Positions 15,743 to 23,977 of a DNA stretch of 39,395 nt are shown piece after piece. A program made the translations under genes and the position numbers. Origin of the DNA: Planctomycetota bacterium (lineage in GTDB: Bacteria; Planctomycetota; Planctomycetia; Pirellulales; Thermoguttaceae); the NCBI GenBank assembly GCA_030611515.1, contig JAUWPQ010000006.1, positions 1 to 39,395 on the forward strand. The letters run 5' to 3'. The notes under the pieces are model-generated. The model had not been told where the DNA came from. It was given only the letters and a program-made list of their open reading frames with translations, and did not search any database. How positions within the stretch are numbered: position 1 is the first letter of the stretch; every line of letters starts with the position of its first letter.

Positions 15743-17335
15743 ATGAAAACACAACTTGAATCTTCGACTCGGTTGTTGGGCGGACCCGTGATCCGAAAGT
15801 GTCTTTTTGTTCCCCTGGCGATGTTTGTGCTTTCAAGCTGCAACCTGTTTGCGGCCGACGAGTTCCAGGAGTTGGTTCGTCTGGTTCCGCGTTCGTCAAA
15901 CGCGATCGTGTTGCTGAACGTGGAGAAAGCGAAGGACAGCCCGATGGGTCTTCGAGAGAACTGGAGGGCGAACATCGAGAAGGCATTCGAGGCGGGGATG
16001 ATCCGCGTGCCGCCGCAAGCGACGCGTTTCGTGCTGGCGTCGCAAATCGACTTGGAATTCATGGAGCCGCTCTGGGAGGCCGCGATTGTCGACCTCGACG
16101 AGGAAATATCTATCGAGCAAATTGCCAAACGGCGCGGAGGCGTGATCGATACCATCGAGAATCTGCCGGCGCTGGTGCTGTCGAACGACACGTACATCGT
16201 GCAATTCGGACCCAAGACGCTGGGTGCGATGGGTCCGGCTAACCGTCAGGCTGTTGTACGTTGGATTCGCGACGTGCGGAAACCGTCGCCGCCGCCGCTC
16301 TCGGCCTATTTGCAGCAGGCAGCCGTTTTCTCCGACGACACCGGAAGCCAGGTCATCATGGCAGTGGATCTCGACGGCGCGATGTCGTTTGAACGCATCG
16401 GCAAATACCTGAAATCGAAGCAGAAACGCCTCGACGAGTGGAACGCGAATCTGCTCGAACTGACGAAACTGCTCTGCAACGTGCGGGGAATCCGCATTGG
16501 CGTGCGGATCGGCGAGAAACCGTCGGCCAGGATCGTTATCGATCTGCGGGACGACGCCTCTGGGATCGCCTCCTACGCCAAACCGCTGGTCTTACAGATA
16601 ATGTCCGACCTGGGCACGTCGATTAACGAAATGCAATCCTGGACAGCACAAGCCAAGGGAAACGAGATTTCGCTGTCCGGCCGTCTGACCAACAGCGGCT
16701 TGCGGCGGCTGTTGAGCGTGATTGATTCGCCCGTGGCCAACGAGCACACCGGCGCGAAGGCGCCGATCAGCCCCGGTGAGTTGCCGGCGATTCGGGCGAA
16801 AGCTTCGCGCGACTATTTCCGCGCGGTTGTGAGGATGTTCGGCGATCTGAAAGAAGACATGAGGAACTCCAAAAATCTTGCCTCGACTTCGCTGTGGTTC
16901 GATAAGTATGCGAGAAGAATCGAACGACTACCGATGCACAACGTGGATAATGAAGTTCTCGATTACAGCGGGTTTGTCGCCGGCCAAATGCGCCAGGCGT
17001 CGCAGACGGTGAAGACCATGGGAATTCGGGGCGGTGCGCGCACGGCGCAGATAACTTCCTCGAATGCCGGTCCGTATGTGGTCGGCACGACCCGCTGGGG
17101 TCGCTACGGCCGGTACGGCGGCTATGGCGGAGTGAGCAGCTATGGCGTGTACGGCGGCTACGGCGTGTACGGCCAGAGGGCGGAAATGAAGAACGTCGAG
17201 GCCCAGCGCCGCACTATCCGCGCCCAGGAAAAGGGTGTCGCGGCCACCGACGTCGGGCAGCTTCGCCAAGGGGTCATTGCCGCCACGACCGACATCCGCC
17301 GCAAGATGACCCAGAAGTACCAGTTGCAGTTCTAA
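15743..17335 (+). CDS. Secreted protein with a Gly/Tyr-rich region, function unknown
   Basis: 530 residues. An N-terminal signal runs from about residue 17 to 39 (KCLFVPLAMFVLSSCNLFA); LSSC fits a lipobox, so it may be a lipoprotein, but cleavage after LFAA is equally possible. The body is a mixed alpha/beta domain with VRLVPRSSNAIVLLNVEKA near the start. Residues about 450-477 are a low-complexity stretch of RYG, GYGG and VYGGYG repeats, followed by a basic helical end. The layout resembles secreted planctomycete proteins of unknown role, perhaps in the cell envelope. It is preceded by its own candidate promoter and followed after 80 nt by the HEAT protein. Confidence 0.88.
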   Translation: MKTQLESSTRLLGGPVIRKCLFVPLAMFVLSSCNLFAADEFQELVRLVPRSSNAIVLLNVEKAKDSPMGLRENWRANIEKAFEAGMIRVPPQATRFVLASQIDLEFMEPLWEAAIVDLDEEISIEQIAKRRGGVIDTIENLPALVLSNDTYIVQFGPKTLGAMGPANRQAVVRWIRDVRKPSPPPLSAYLQQAAVFSDDTGSQVIMAVDLDGAMSFERIGKYLKSKQKRLDEWNANLLELTKLLCNVRGIRIGVRIGEKPSARIVIDLRDDASGIASYAKPLVLQIMSDLGTSINEMQSWTAQAKGNEISLSGRLTNSGLRRLLSVIDSPVANEHTGAKAPISPGELPAIRAKASRDYFRAVVRMFGDLKEDMRNSKNLASTSLWFDKYARRIERLPMHNVDNEVLDYSGFVAGQMRQASQTVKTMGIRGGARTAQITSSNAGPYVVGTTRWGRYGRYGGYGGVSSYGVYGGYGVYGQRAEMKNVEAQRRTIRAQEKGVAATDVGQLRQGVIAATTDIRRKMTQKYQLQF

Positions 17336-17415
17336 AGCGATCCGTGATGGTCAAGTGTGTCTCGCGCAGTAAGATTGGATCGGCGTCCGTTTCCCTTGGC
17401 CTTTTAGAATGAAAT

Positions 17416-18774
17416 ATGCCGCTGTTTGGTTGGACAAAGCCTGATTGCCCGGTGGGGATTCGAGAAAAGGCCTGGGTCGAATTGCGGATGCGGTGGCTGG
17501 GTGAGCAGTTCGGAACCAGACGGCTCACCCGCTGCGAGATGATCCTGCCGACCGAGGAGTATTTTCCCGGTGCCTGGGATGGGAAGCCCGAGTCCGCCCG
17601 GCGGCTGTTCGATCGGCTGTGCCAATACATGGATGTTCCTTCGTCGCAGGTCAGTCTTCAAATTCCCTTGGAGAATAGCTCGATCGAGACAGTTGGTTCC
17701 GACGAGCCGGGCGTTGTCCGCGCGACCGACGCGCAGCTTGCGGACCCGCTCGCACTGGTGGCGACGCTGGCCCGACAGTTGTCCCGCCACGTGTTGAGCC
17801 AACGACATTTGCCGGCGAACGAGCCGGACCGCGAGTTGGTGGCCGATCTGACGCCCGTGATTTTTGGGTTGGGTATATTCACCGCCAACGCAACCGTATC
17901 CGAGTCTTACAAACGGATGGGGCGAAGGAGCGCGTGGTCCGTCGACCGGATGAGTTGCTTGCCTGCCCGCGTGACGGCCTATGCGATGGCCCTTCACGCC
18001 TGGCTGCGGGGCGACGAGCGTCCCGCCTGGACCGGCTATCTGCGGCGCGACGCGGCGGAAGCGTTCGATCGAGCTATGCGCTTCCTGAGCGGAACCGAGG
18101 ATTCGCTGCTGTGTCCCTACAGCATCCGCTCCTGGGACCAAAACCCTTCGCTCGGCAAACTGCTCGATCGGCTGGAACGCGGCTCGGACTCCGCCCGCGT
18201 CTGGGCGCTGTGGGAACTTGCCCGGTGCGGTTCCGTTTCTGTCGAGTCCGTGCGGGCCGTAGCCGATTGCCTCGCCGATCGTCGAGTCGTTCTTCGCGCC
18301 GAAGCGGCTCGCACGTTGGCCGCATGGGGACCGGCGGCCGAGCCGGCGATTGCCGAACTCATCGATGCCTTGGATGATGGGGAGGATGAGGTGCGCATGG
18401 CCGCCGCATACGCGCTCGGAAAACTGCGCCTCCGGCCGGAGACGGTACTGCCGGAGCTTGCCGACCGATTGGACGATCCCACGATGATCGACACCGTGGC
18501 CTGGGCGTTGGCGCAATTCGGGCCGGCCGCCGAGCCGACTCTGCCGCTATTGTTGTCGCGTCTGAAGGATGAACTCGGTCGCGGCGACGGGGCAATCGAC
18601 TATCTCGCCTACGCCGTTCGGGCGATCTCGCCCGATCCCGACGCCGAGTTGCAATCGCTGATCGACTCTTGCGACGCCGAATTGCAGCCGCAGGCGCGGG
18701 CAATCCTGCCGGAACACGGTCCCATTAAGCATCCGCCGGGCAGCAACGGCTTGAGTGCTTGGGCCGGGGTATGA
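17416..18774 (+). CDS. HEAT-repeat protein
   Basis: A 452-residue soluble protein. The N-terminal 240 residues contain no motif I recognise (FGWTKPDCPVGIREKAWVEL at the start). From about residue 250 to 420 it is built of HEAT/PBS-lyase-like helical pairs: ARVWALWELARCG, LRAEAARTLAAWGPAAEPAI, VRMAAAYALGKLRLRPETVL and VAWALAQFGPAAEPTLPLLL. Such repeats usually make protein-protein contacts. No signal peptide. There is no clear ribosome binding site before the ATG. It ends 98 nt before the convergently transcribed phosphoesterase; the gap holds repeat elements. Confidence 0.88.
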   Translation: MPLFGWTKPDCPVGIREKAWVELRMRWLGEQFGTRRLTRCEMILPTEEYFPGAWDGKPESARRLFDRLCQYMDVPSSQVSLQIPLENSSIETVGSDEPGVVRATDAQLADPLALVATLARQLSRHVLSQRHLPANEPDRELVADLTPVIFGLGIFTANATVSESYKRMGRRSAWSVDRMSCLPARVTAYAMALHAWLRGDERPAWTGYLRRDAAEAFDRAMRFLSGTEDSLLCPYSIRSWDQNPSLGKLLDRLERGSDSARVWALWELARCGSVSVESVRAVADCLADRRVVLRAEAARTLAAWGPAAEPAIAELIDALDDGEDEVRMAAAYALGKLRLRPETVLPELADRLDDPTMIDTVAWALAQFGPAAEPTLPLLLSRLKDELGRGDGAIDYLAYAVRAISPDPDAELQSLIDSCDAELQPQARAILPEHGPIKHPPGSNGLSAWAGV

Positions 18775-18819
18775 TCTAGGCGAAACGAGCAAGTAACGCA
18801 TATACATGGTATCCACGCG

Positions 18820-18842
18820 CCGCGTGGACGCGGCGGCTAAAC
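18820..18842. repeat. Hairpin with GGCTAAAC tail
   Basis: CCGCGT pairs with ACGCGG around GG, followed by CGGCTAAAC. Related to 11304-11330 and 37641-37665. Confidence 0.7.
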
Positions 18843-18864
18843 GCACATTGCCAACGCTCAATTC

Positions 18865-18892
18865 CTCGCCCCTCACCCCTCGCCCCTCATCC
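18865..18892. repeat. Heptamer array, CTCGCCC type, overlapping the phosphoesterase stop
   Basis: Four units CTCGCCC, CTCACCC, CTCGCCC, CTCATCC. On the minus strand this is the GGGGCGA family, and it encodes the last residues (GMRGEG) and the stop of the phosphoesterase. Confidence 0.9.
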
Positions 18893-19535
18893 CTCCGTTC
18901 TTGTCCGCCTGCCAAACCTGGCCGCTCTCAACGTCCAGGGCCGTGAGCCAGCCGACGCCGTAGCACCAGGTGTCGATGCACTTCAGATAGCCGAGGTCGC
19001 GGATTTCGCCGTTGTGTTGCGAGGCGTGGCCGACGATCGCCGTCTTGCCCGAGCAATGAGGGCCGGGTAAACGCTTTTTGATCGAGTCCCAAAGCAGCAC
19101 ATCCCGCGGCTGATCGTCGAGCGGCCGATCGGCAAGGTAGCCGCCGTGAACGTAGAAGTACCGCTGGGACTCGTGAAGCAGCCGGCAGTTCCGCAGGAAA
19201 TCGACGTGCGAGGAGGGCACGTCCTCGGGCCGTACCGTGCCGTATGACTGCAACGTGGCTTCGCCGCCGAACAGGAGCCAATCGACGTATAGTTGCGATT
19301 GCCCGTCGATGACCTGCAACATCATCTCTTCGTGGTTTCCCAGCAGGGGGATCAACCGGCATTGATGCCGCAACTCCAGGAGCCGCTCGATCACCTCGCG
19401 GCTCCGGGGGCCGCGGTCGACGTAATCGCCCAGGGCGACGATCGTATCGTCCGGTCGAGGCCGGATCGCCGCCAGCAGGGTGTCCAGCGCGGGCAGGCAG
19501 CCGTGGATGTCGCCGATGGCAATGGTGCGGCTCAT
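18873..19535 (-). CDS. PPP-family metallophosphoesterase
   Basis: 220 residues with the full phosphoprotein-phosphatase signature: GDIHG at 8-12, GDYVDRG at 36-42 and GNHEE at 66-70, which bind the two-metal centre, plus GH(A) in IVGHASQHN later. Such small bacterial enzymes act as Ser/Thr protein phosphatases or diadenosine tetraphosphatases; the sequence does not decide. The last six residues and the stop codon are written by a GGGGCGA-type array, so the natural end was probably nearby. The start is the ATG directly before the first metal motif. Divergent from the hydrolase gene with 127 nt between starts. Confidence 0.93.
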   Translation of the reverse strand: MSRTIAIGDIHGCLPALDTLLAAIRPRPDDTIVALGDYVDRGPRSREVIERLLELRHQCRLIPLLGNHEEMMLQVIDGQSQLYVDWLLFGGEATLQSYGTVRPEDVPSSHVDFLRNCRLLHESQRYFYVHGGYLADRPLDDQPRDVLLWDSIKKRLPGPHCSGKTAIVGHASQHNGEIRDLGYLKCIDTWCYGVGWLTALDVESGQVWQADKNGGMRGEG

Positions 19536-19550
19536 GGGTCCGAAGCCGGG

Positions 19551-19578
19551 TTTCGACGTGTAAAAATCTCATTATAAT
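19551..19578 (+). promoter_or_regulatory. Weak candidate promoter for the hydrolase-ruvX pair
   Basis: TTTCGA, 16 nt, TATAAT. The -10 is perfect but the -35 is poor. Confidence 0.35.
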
Positions 19579-19662
19579 GATCTGGACGGCGTTGCATAAT
19601 GCCCGGAACGACGCCTATGTGCTGGGGTGGCAGCCCCAACCGCCGATCGCACGATTGTGAAC

Positions 19663-20661
19663 ATGACAACGCATTACCGCGTATTTTGTACCATCTTGTT
19701 GATTTTGGCCGCATCGGCGGTCTTTGCAGTCCGACCAGCCAGCCGGGAGATGGACGTGGACAACCCCGATCAGATTCCAATGCCCACCCTGGGTGGCAAA
19801 CAGTTCTGGGCCGACGAGTTGTTCTTCCATCAGTGGCGGATTCAACGGAACGTGCTGAGCAAACACTGCCGGCTGTTGGACGAGCGGAACTGGCGGCACG
19901 CCTCGGGCACATTCGACCATTGCCGCGCGGTGCTGGAGCGGATCAAACGCGATCGCGGCCTGCCGCCGATGACCGGCAAGGCGGTGGTCGTGCTCCACGG
20001 CCTGGGACGCAGCCGGTCGTCGATGAACTCGCTTTGCAAGCATCTGCGAGAAAAGGGGGGCTATCGGGTCTTCAGCGTCGGGTATCCGAGCACGCAATAC
20101 GACATGGCCGAGCAAGCCCAGACGCTCCGCCGGCTAATCGACAACCTCGACGGAATCGAGGAGATCAACTTCGTCGGCCACAGCATGGGCAACATCGTGG
20201 TCCGCCACTACCTGGGCGACCTGGCCGAGGCGGACCGCCGGGCAGTCGCTCGTTTTGGCCGGTTCGTTATGCTCGCCCCGCCCAACCAGGGCGCGCGGCT
20301 GGCCTCCATTCTCGCCAACAACGTTTTGTTCAAGCAGATCACCGGCGAGGCGGGCCAACAACTCGGCCGCCAATGGCCCGAGTTGGAAAAACGCCTGACC
20401 ACGCCCGGCTTCCAGTTCGGCATCATCGCCGGAGGGAAAAACAACGGCAAGGGCTACAACCCGTTGCTCGCCGGCGACAACGACGGCGTGATCTCCGTCG
20501 AAACGGCGAAACTCGCCGGGGCACGCGATTTCATCGTCGTTCCCAGCTTGCACTCGTTCGTCATGGACAAAGTTCAGGTCCAGCGGTACGTGCTCTCTTT
20601 CCTGCGACACGGCTACTTCGTTTCCGAGCCAAAACGGCAACCGTTGGAGAAACAGCCATGA
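19663..20661 (+). CDS. Secreted or membrane-anchored alpha/beta hydrolase (lipase-like)
   Basis: 332 residues. An uncleaved anchor or signal peptide covers about residues 6-22 (FCTILLILAASAVFAV). The alpha/beta hydrolase core has the oxyanion region VVLHGLGRS and the nucleophile elbow GHSMG at 172-176 with Ser174, followed by NIVVRHYL. DNDGVISVE and PSLHSFVM supply the likely Asp and His. Related to PGAP1/lipase class enzymes that cleave esters; the substrate is unknown. I chose ATG 19663 because the frame upstream starts inside a GGGGTGGCAGCCCC repeat. The stop overlaps the ruvX start by ATGA, so both are coupled. Confidence 0.88.
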   Translation: MTTHYRVFCTILLILAASAVFAVRPASREMDVDNPDQIPMPTLGGKQFWADELFFHQWRIQRNVLSKHCRLLDERNWRHASGTFDHCRAVLERIKRDRGLPPMTGKAVVVLHGLGRSRSSMNSLCKHLREKGGYRVFSVGYPSTQYDMAEQAQTLRRLIDNLDGIEEINFVGHSMGNIVVRHYLGDLAEADRRAVARFGRFVMLAPPNQGARLASILANNVLFKQITGEAGQQLGRQWPELEKRLTTPGFQFGIIAGGKNNGKGYNPLLAGDNDGVISVETAKLAGARDFIVVPSLHSFVMDKVQVQRYVLSFLRHGYFVSEPKRQPLEKQP

Positions 20662-21092
20662 ACCGCCAATTTCCGGCCGCCGGGCGCGTGGCCGGCGTTG
20701 ATTTCGGCACGGTGCGGATCGGAATCGCCATCAGCGACGCCGACCGGAAGATCGCCAGTCCGCTGGAAAACTACACCCGCCGCGGGACGGAGCAGGACGC
20801 ACGATGGTTCCGGCGGCTGGTCGATGAACACGAGGTGGTTCTGTTCGTCGTGGGGTTGCCGCTCCACATGGACGGCCGCGAGAGCGAAAAATCGCTCGAG
20901 GCGCGACGGTTTGGCGATTGGCTGGCCGAGACGACCGGCATGCCGGTCGAGTATTTCGACGAACGGCTGACCAGTCACGAAGCCGAACGGGTCTTACTGG
21001 ACGCCGACCTGACGCGAAAACGTCGCAAGAAGCGGCTCGACATGCTCGCCGCCCAGATCATACTTCGAGGATATCTGGAGAATGATGAATGA
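20658..21092 (+). CDS. ruvX: RuvX/YqgF, putative pre-16S rRNA nuclease
   Basis: 144 residues, normal for the YqgF/RuvX family of RNase H-fold nucleases that process pre-16S rRNA. Motifs: VAGVDFGTVRIGIAISD with the first catalytic Asp near the N-terminus, LFVVGLPLHMDG in the middle, and YFDERLTSHEAERVL plus the Lys/Arg-rich RKRRKKRLDMLAA with the last acidic residue. Start by ATGA overlap with the hydrolase gene. The last codons (LENDE) and the stop come from a GAATGAT heptamer array. Confidence 0.93.
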   Translation: MNRQFPAAGRVAGVDFGTVRIGIAISDADRKIASPLENYTRRGTEQDARWFRRLVDEHEVVLFVVGLPLHMDGRESEKSLEARRFGDWLAETTGMPVEYFDERLTSHEAERVLLDADLTRKRRKKRLDMLAAQIILRGYLENDE

Positions 21093-21159
21093 TGAATTGC
21101 CTGGCAGAACATGCCCCCCATGTTCTACATTCATCATTCTACATTCATCATTCATTATT
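21080..21159. repeat. Foldback heptamer array, GAATGAT type
   Basis: Left arm GAATGAT, GAATGAT, GAATTGC at 21080-21100; right arm CTACATT, CATCATT, CTACATT, CATCATT, CATTATT at 21125-21159. Overlaps the ruvX stop. Confidence 0.95.
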
Positions 21160-21197
21160 TGCCGTTTATGCGGGATATTCACTCAATGCGGATAGTG

Positions 21198-21264
21198 CCG
21201 TGTGTCGATGCTTTTTGTAGCTGACCCAGATTACCGGCAGGGCTGTGCCTGCACATATCGACAC
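21198..21264. repeat. Inverted repeat before the Tyr/His-rich protein gene
   Basis: TGTGTCGAT near 21200 faces ATCGACAC near 21257, with an inner GGCAGGGCTGTGCCTGC hairpin. This could form a structured leader just before the gene at 21283. Confidence 0.55.
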
Positions 21265-21282
21265 GAATAAAGGGGGGATACC

Positions 21283-21675
21283 ATGATCCGCCGGATCGTT
21301 TTCGTGCTGCTCGCCGCAGCTTTCATAGCGTCCGTTTTCTGCGTTGCCGACGCCCAAGCTCAACAATCCTACGGTCGCCAGTGGGGCCACAGTTACAGTA
21401 CCCAAGACTGGAACCGGATGTATCACTATCCGTATGTATACTATCCGCAAAACTTCTGGGGCGCGGATTACTATCGCAGCAGCGAAGACCTCTACTATCG
21501 CTATCCGCCGGAAATGCGAGTCCCGGTCTACCACAAGCAGTGGCAAAACTATTATCCCCAGCATCGCAGCGACCCGCGATCCAAACAGCATCAATTCTTT
21601 CCGATGTTTTCGGGCCAGCGTCACACGGGCGTGAGATACCACCAGGGGCATCATTTCATCGCCGACGTGTTCTAA
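21283..21675 (+). CDS. Small secreted Tyr/His-rich protein, planctomycete type
   Basis: 130 residues: a clean signal peptide (about 1-27, FVLLAAAFIASVFCVADAQA) and a mature part extremely rich in Tyr, Trp, His and Gln (WNRMYHYPYVYYPQNFW, then YRSSEDLYYRYPPEMRVPVY and GHHFIADVF). I have the impression that similar planctomycete proteins have been annotated as calmodulin-binding-like; that label says little about function. Aromatic/His-rich composition suggests a structural or metal-binding envelope role (inference). AGGGGGGA at 21271-21278 is a strong ribosome binding site. The gene is flanked on both sides by inverted repeats. Confidence 0.85.
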   Translation: MIRRIVFVLLAAAFIASVFCVADAQAQQSYGRQWGHSYSTQDWNRMYHYPYVYYPQNFWGADYYRSSEDLYYRYPPEMRVPVYHKQWQNYYPQHRSDPRSKQHQFFPMFSGQRHTGVRYHQGHHFIADVF

Positions 21676-21690
21676 GCAGCCTGTTGAAAA

Positions 21691-21771
<81 letters not shown>

Positions 21772-21852
21772 AACCTGTCAAACCCAACTTGGTGGACCAC
21801 TAGCTCCCGCGTTGCAGACCGTGAAAACCACGTTCTTGCACCTTTCGGGGGG

Positions 21853-21958
21853 TTGCGTTTCCGCAAATCGCGTTCCATAATCCATAAACGTGGGGGCAAT
21901 TATTCCTCCACTGAGTTCGCCCTTCGCAGGTTCCTGCCCCACCTGCGAAGGGTTTTTT
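21853..21958 (+). ncRNA. Candidate small RNA with promoter and terminator
   Basis: TTGCGT at 21853-21858 and CATAAT at 21876-21881 with a 17-nt spacer form a plausible promoter; transcription would start near 21888. The stretch ends at a perfect intrinsic terminator about 70 nt later. No protein frame occupies it. I do not recognise a known RNA family. Alternative: the terminator simply serves the upstream gene, whose stop lies 245 nt before. Confidence 0.4.
21920..21958 (+). terminator. Strong intrinsic terminator
   Basis: CCCTTCGCAGGT (21920-21931) pairs perfectly with ACCTGCGAAGGG (21941-21952) across a 9-nt loop, followed by six T. It isolates the upstream genes from the nuo operon. Confidence 0.93.
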
Positions 21959-22005
21959 GTTGTCTCAACTCGCCCACCGCACCGTGAGGGTGGTCTTCCG
22001 GGAGA

Positions 22006-22034
22006 TTGACCATTTCCGGCGATGTCCCTAGAAT
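22006..22034 (+). promoter_or_regulatory. Promoter of the nuo operon
   Basis: TTGACC (22006-22011), a 17-nt spacer and TAGAAT (22029-22034) form the best sigma70-like promoter in the window, with a leader of about 37 nt to nuoA. AAGGA at 22064-22068 is the ribosome binding site, 9 nt before the ATG. Confidence 0.7.
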
Positions 22035-22077
22035 GTAGCGGTGTTTTGCTTTTCCACGGCAAAAAGGACATCGACGG

Positions 22078-22575
22078 ATGGATCTTTCGATTTTGCCGAT
22101 CATTCCGATCGTTTTGCTGGTGGCCTGCGTGATCGGGCTGGCGGTTGGGTTGCTCATCGTGGGCCAAGTTCTCAATCCGGCCCGGCCGGGGGCCGTCAAG
22201 CAGATGCCTTACGAGAGCGGCATGGACCCGATCCACGACGCTCGACGCCGCTTCGACGTCCGCTTCTTTCTGCTGGCAATCGCCTTTCTGGTCTTCGACG
22301 TTGAATTGCTGTTCCTCTATCCCTGGGCGGTGGCGGGAAGGAATGATGAATGTAGAATGATGAATGATGAATTACCGGCTGGAACTTTATCCAATCTCGC
22401 CGCCGACATTCATCATTCATCATTCTACATTCATCATTCCCCCGTCCCCCGCCCCCCGTCCCCCGTCCCCACAACCAACCGGCACATGGTGTTCGCCGGC
22501 GCGATGACGTTCATCGCCTTGTTGGTTCTTGGATTCGTTTACGACTGGCGCAAGGGGGTGTTTCAATGGCGGTGA
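22078..22575 (+). CDS. nuoA: NADH-quinone oxidoreductase subunit A with repeat insertion
   Basis: Membrane subunit of complex I. TM1 lies at about 8-30 ([19 protein letters not shown]), then the conserved [24 protein letters not shown] loop and TM2 ([16 protein letters not shown]), and TM3 near the end ([22 protein letters not shown]). At 165 residues it is clearly longer than the usual 120-130. The excess, about residues 88-134, sits in the loop between TM2 and TM3 and is encoded entirely by a GAATGAT foldback plus a CCCGTCC array. All conserved blocks are intact, so I expect a working protein. First gene of the operon; overlaps nuoB by 10 nt. Confidence 0.95.
   Translation: MDLSILPIIPIVLLVACVIGLAVGLLIVGQVLNPARPGAVKQMPYESGMDPIHDARRRFDVRFFLLAIAFLVFDVELLFLYPWAVAGRNDECRMMNDELPAGTLSNLAADIHHSSFYIHHSPVPRPPSPVPTTNRHMVFAGAMTFIALLVLGFVYDWRKGVFQWR
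22341..22468. repeat. Heptamer foldback plus CCCGTCC array inside nuoA
   Basis: Left arm 22341-22375: GAATGAT, GAATGTA, GAATGAT, GAATGAT, GAATTAC. Right arm 22407-22441: CATTCAT, CATTCAT, CATTCTA, CATTCAT, CATTCCC. Then CCCGTCC, CCCGCCC, CCCGTCC, CCCGTCC at 22441-22468. The whole stays in the nuoA frame. Confidence 0.97.
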
Positions 22576-23177
22576 GAGGTTCGTGGCACGGCCGCCCTCG
22601 GCCGTGTGAGTCGTTAGACACAGCCGAGGGCGGCTGTGCCACAATCGTCGAGTTGCCCGAGGGCGTGGCGGTTACCAAGCTCGACGAACTGGTCGGTTGG
22701 TGCCGGAAGAACAGCCTTTGGCCGATGCCCTTTGCCACCGCCTGTTGCGGGATCGAGTTGATGGCAACCGGGGCGAGCCGCCACGACCTGGCGCGGTTCG
22801 GGGCCGAGGTATTCAGGTTCAGTCCCCGCCAGTGCGACCTGATGATCGTCGCCGGTCGGGTGGTGATGAAGATGCTGCCGGTGTTGCAGCGGATTTGGCA
22901 GCAGATGCCCGAGCCGAAGTGGTGCATTTCGATGGGTGCCTGTGCCTCGACCGGCGGCGTGTTCGACACCTACAGCGTGGTGCAAGGGATCGACCGCTTC
23001 TTGCCCGTCGACGTGTACACGCCCGGTTGTCCGCCCCGGCCCGAGCAATTGATTCAGTCGATTATCGATTTGCAGGAGAAGATTCAGCGCGAAGATACGA
23101 TATTCTGCCGCGAGTTCGACGCCCCCTCGCGGCAGCAGTTGCCCCGGGCGCTGCGGGAGAAGGGGCGAGGGGCATGA
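22566..23177 (+). CDS. nuoB: NADH-quinone oxidoreductase subunit B with repeat insertion near the N-terminus
   Basis: Carries cluster N2, the last iron-sulfur centre before quinone. The four ligand Cys are present: [14 protein letters not shown] (two adjacent Cys), [10 protein letters not shown] and [13 protein letters not shown]. 203 residues. After the first five residues, about 21 residues ([20 protein letters not shown]) come from a 25-bp inverted repeat that reads through in frame before the normal [20 protein letters not shown] begins. The ATG overlaps the end of nuoA, as expected for coupling. The last codons (EKGRGA) are GGGGCGA-like. A later start would remove the insertion but no good ribosome binding site is seen there. 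Confidence 0.95.
   Translation: MAVRGSWHGRPRPCESLDTAEGGCATIVELPEGVAVTKLDELVGWCRKNSLWPMPFATACCGIELMATGASRHDLARFGAEVFRFSPRQCDLMIVAGRVVMKMLPVLQRIWQQMPEPKWCISMGACASTGGVFDTYSVVQGIDRFLPVDVYTPGCPPRPEQLIQSIIDLQEKIQREDTIFCREFDAPSRQQLPRALREKGRGA
22583..22642. repeat. 25-bp inverted repeat inside nuoB
   Basis: Arms 22583-22607 and 22618-22642 (starting GTGGCACGGCCGCCCTCG, ending GGCTGTGCCAC) pair with two G-U type differences and a 10-nt loop. Not a heptamer array; a REP-like palindrome. Confidence 0.95.
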
Positions 23178-23182
23178 AAATC

Positions 23183-23200
23183 AACCGCTTGCGGCTTCGC
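23183..23200. repeat. GCGAAACCGCAAGCGG element, copy 1
   Basis: Minus-strand orientation, read as GCGAAGCCGCAAGCGGTT. Lies between nuoB and nuoC. Confidence 0.75.
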
Positions 23201-23218
23201 AAACCACTACATAACTAA

Positions 23219-23319
23219 ATGTCAAATGACCAATGTTCAATGTCCAATGTTCAATGACAAAATACTCCACTGATCATTGAACGTTGATCATTGGACATTG
23301 ATCATTGGACATTGAACAT
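23219..23319. repeat. Foldback heptamer array, AATGTCC type, between nuoB and nuoC
   Basis: Left arm 23219-23260: AATGTCA, AATGACC, AATGTTC, AATGTCC, AATGTTC, AATGACA. Right arm 23271-23319: TGATCAT, TGAACGT, TGATCAT, TGGACAT, TGATCAT, TGGACAT, TGAACAT. Nearly the same family as the array between nuoE and nuoF. Confidence 0.97.
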
Positions 23320-23357
23320 TCGTTCTTCCTTTTCTTTCACGTAACATATTCCTCTGC

Positions 23358-23855
23358 ATGATGGATTCACGGATCATCCAGCAACTACAAACCGCCTTTC
23401 CCGATCTGACCGCAAGCGAGTTTCGCGGCCAGACGCGGGTAGTGGCGCCGGTCGAGTCGGTCCATGAAGTGCTCGAAGCACTCAAAGAGAAATTCGCTTT
23501 CGATCTGTTGGTCGATATTACTTGCGTCGATTACCTCTACTACCCCGACGCCGAGGACCGTTTCGGACTGGTGTATCTGCTTGCCAACGCGGAGACCGGC
23601 CGGCGGATCACGGTGCGGTGTTTTGTGAACGACACGGACCCGACCGTGCCATCGGTCGTCGGGCTGTGGACGGGGGCCAACTGGCTCGAGCGGGAGGTGT
23701 GGGACATGTTCGGCGTCTGTTTCGACGGACACCCCGACCTGCGGCGGATTCTCCTGCCTGAGGAGTTCACGGCCCATCCATTGCGGAAAGACTACCCCTT
23801 GCAGGGCCGAGGCGAACGGCATAATTTCCCGGTGATTACGCGAGCAGAAGGTTAG
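23358..23855 (+). CDS. nuoC: NADH-quinone oxidoreductase subunit C
   Basis: 165-residue peripheral-arm subunit. The hallmark block is ANWLEREVWDMFGVCFDGHP, then LRRILLPEEFTAHPLRKDYPLQGRGE. The N-terminal half (FPDLTASEFRGQTRVVAPVE and DLLVDITCVDYL) is normal. NuoC and NuoD are separate here, not fused as in Escherichia coli. Two adjacent ATGs (23358, 23361) are both possible starts. Both borders are repeat foldbacks, so the gene is isolated by hairpins inside the operon. Confidence 0.96.
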   Translation: MMDSRIIQQLQTAFPDLTASEFRGQTRVVAPVESVHEVLEALKEKFAFDLLVDITCVDYLYYPDAEDRFGLVYLLANAETGRRITVRCFVNDTDPTVPSVVGLWTGANWLEREVWDMFGVCFDGHPDLRRILLPEEFTAHPLRKDYPLQGRGERHNFPVITRAEG

Positions 23856-23861
23856 AAGAAG

Positions 23862-23977
23862 GAATGATGAATGATGAATGATGAATTATCAATGGAGGAA
23901 CGATGAAGCAACATCGAATGCTTTTTCACGCTTGGAGGCGAACCGTTTTCATTCATCATTCATCATTCATCATTTTA
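23862..23977. repeat. Foldback heptamer array, GAATGAT type, between nuoC and nuoD
   Basis: Left arm 23862-23889: GAATGAT three times then GAATTAT. Right arm 23950-23977: CATTCAT three times then CATTTTA. It fills nearly the whole gap, ending 5 nt before the nuoD ATG. Confidence 0.97.
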
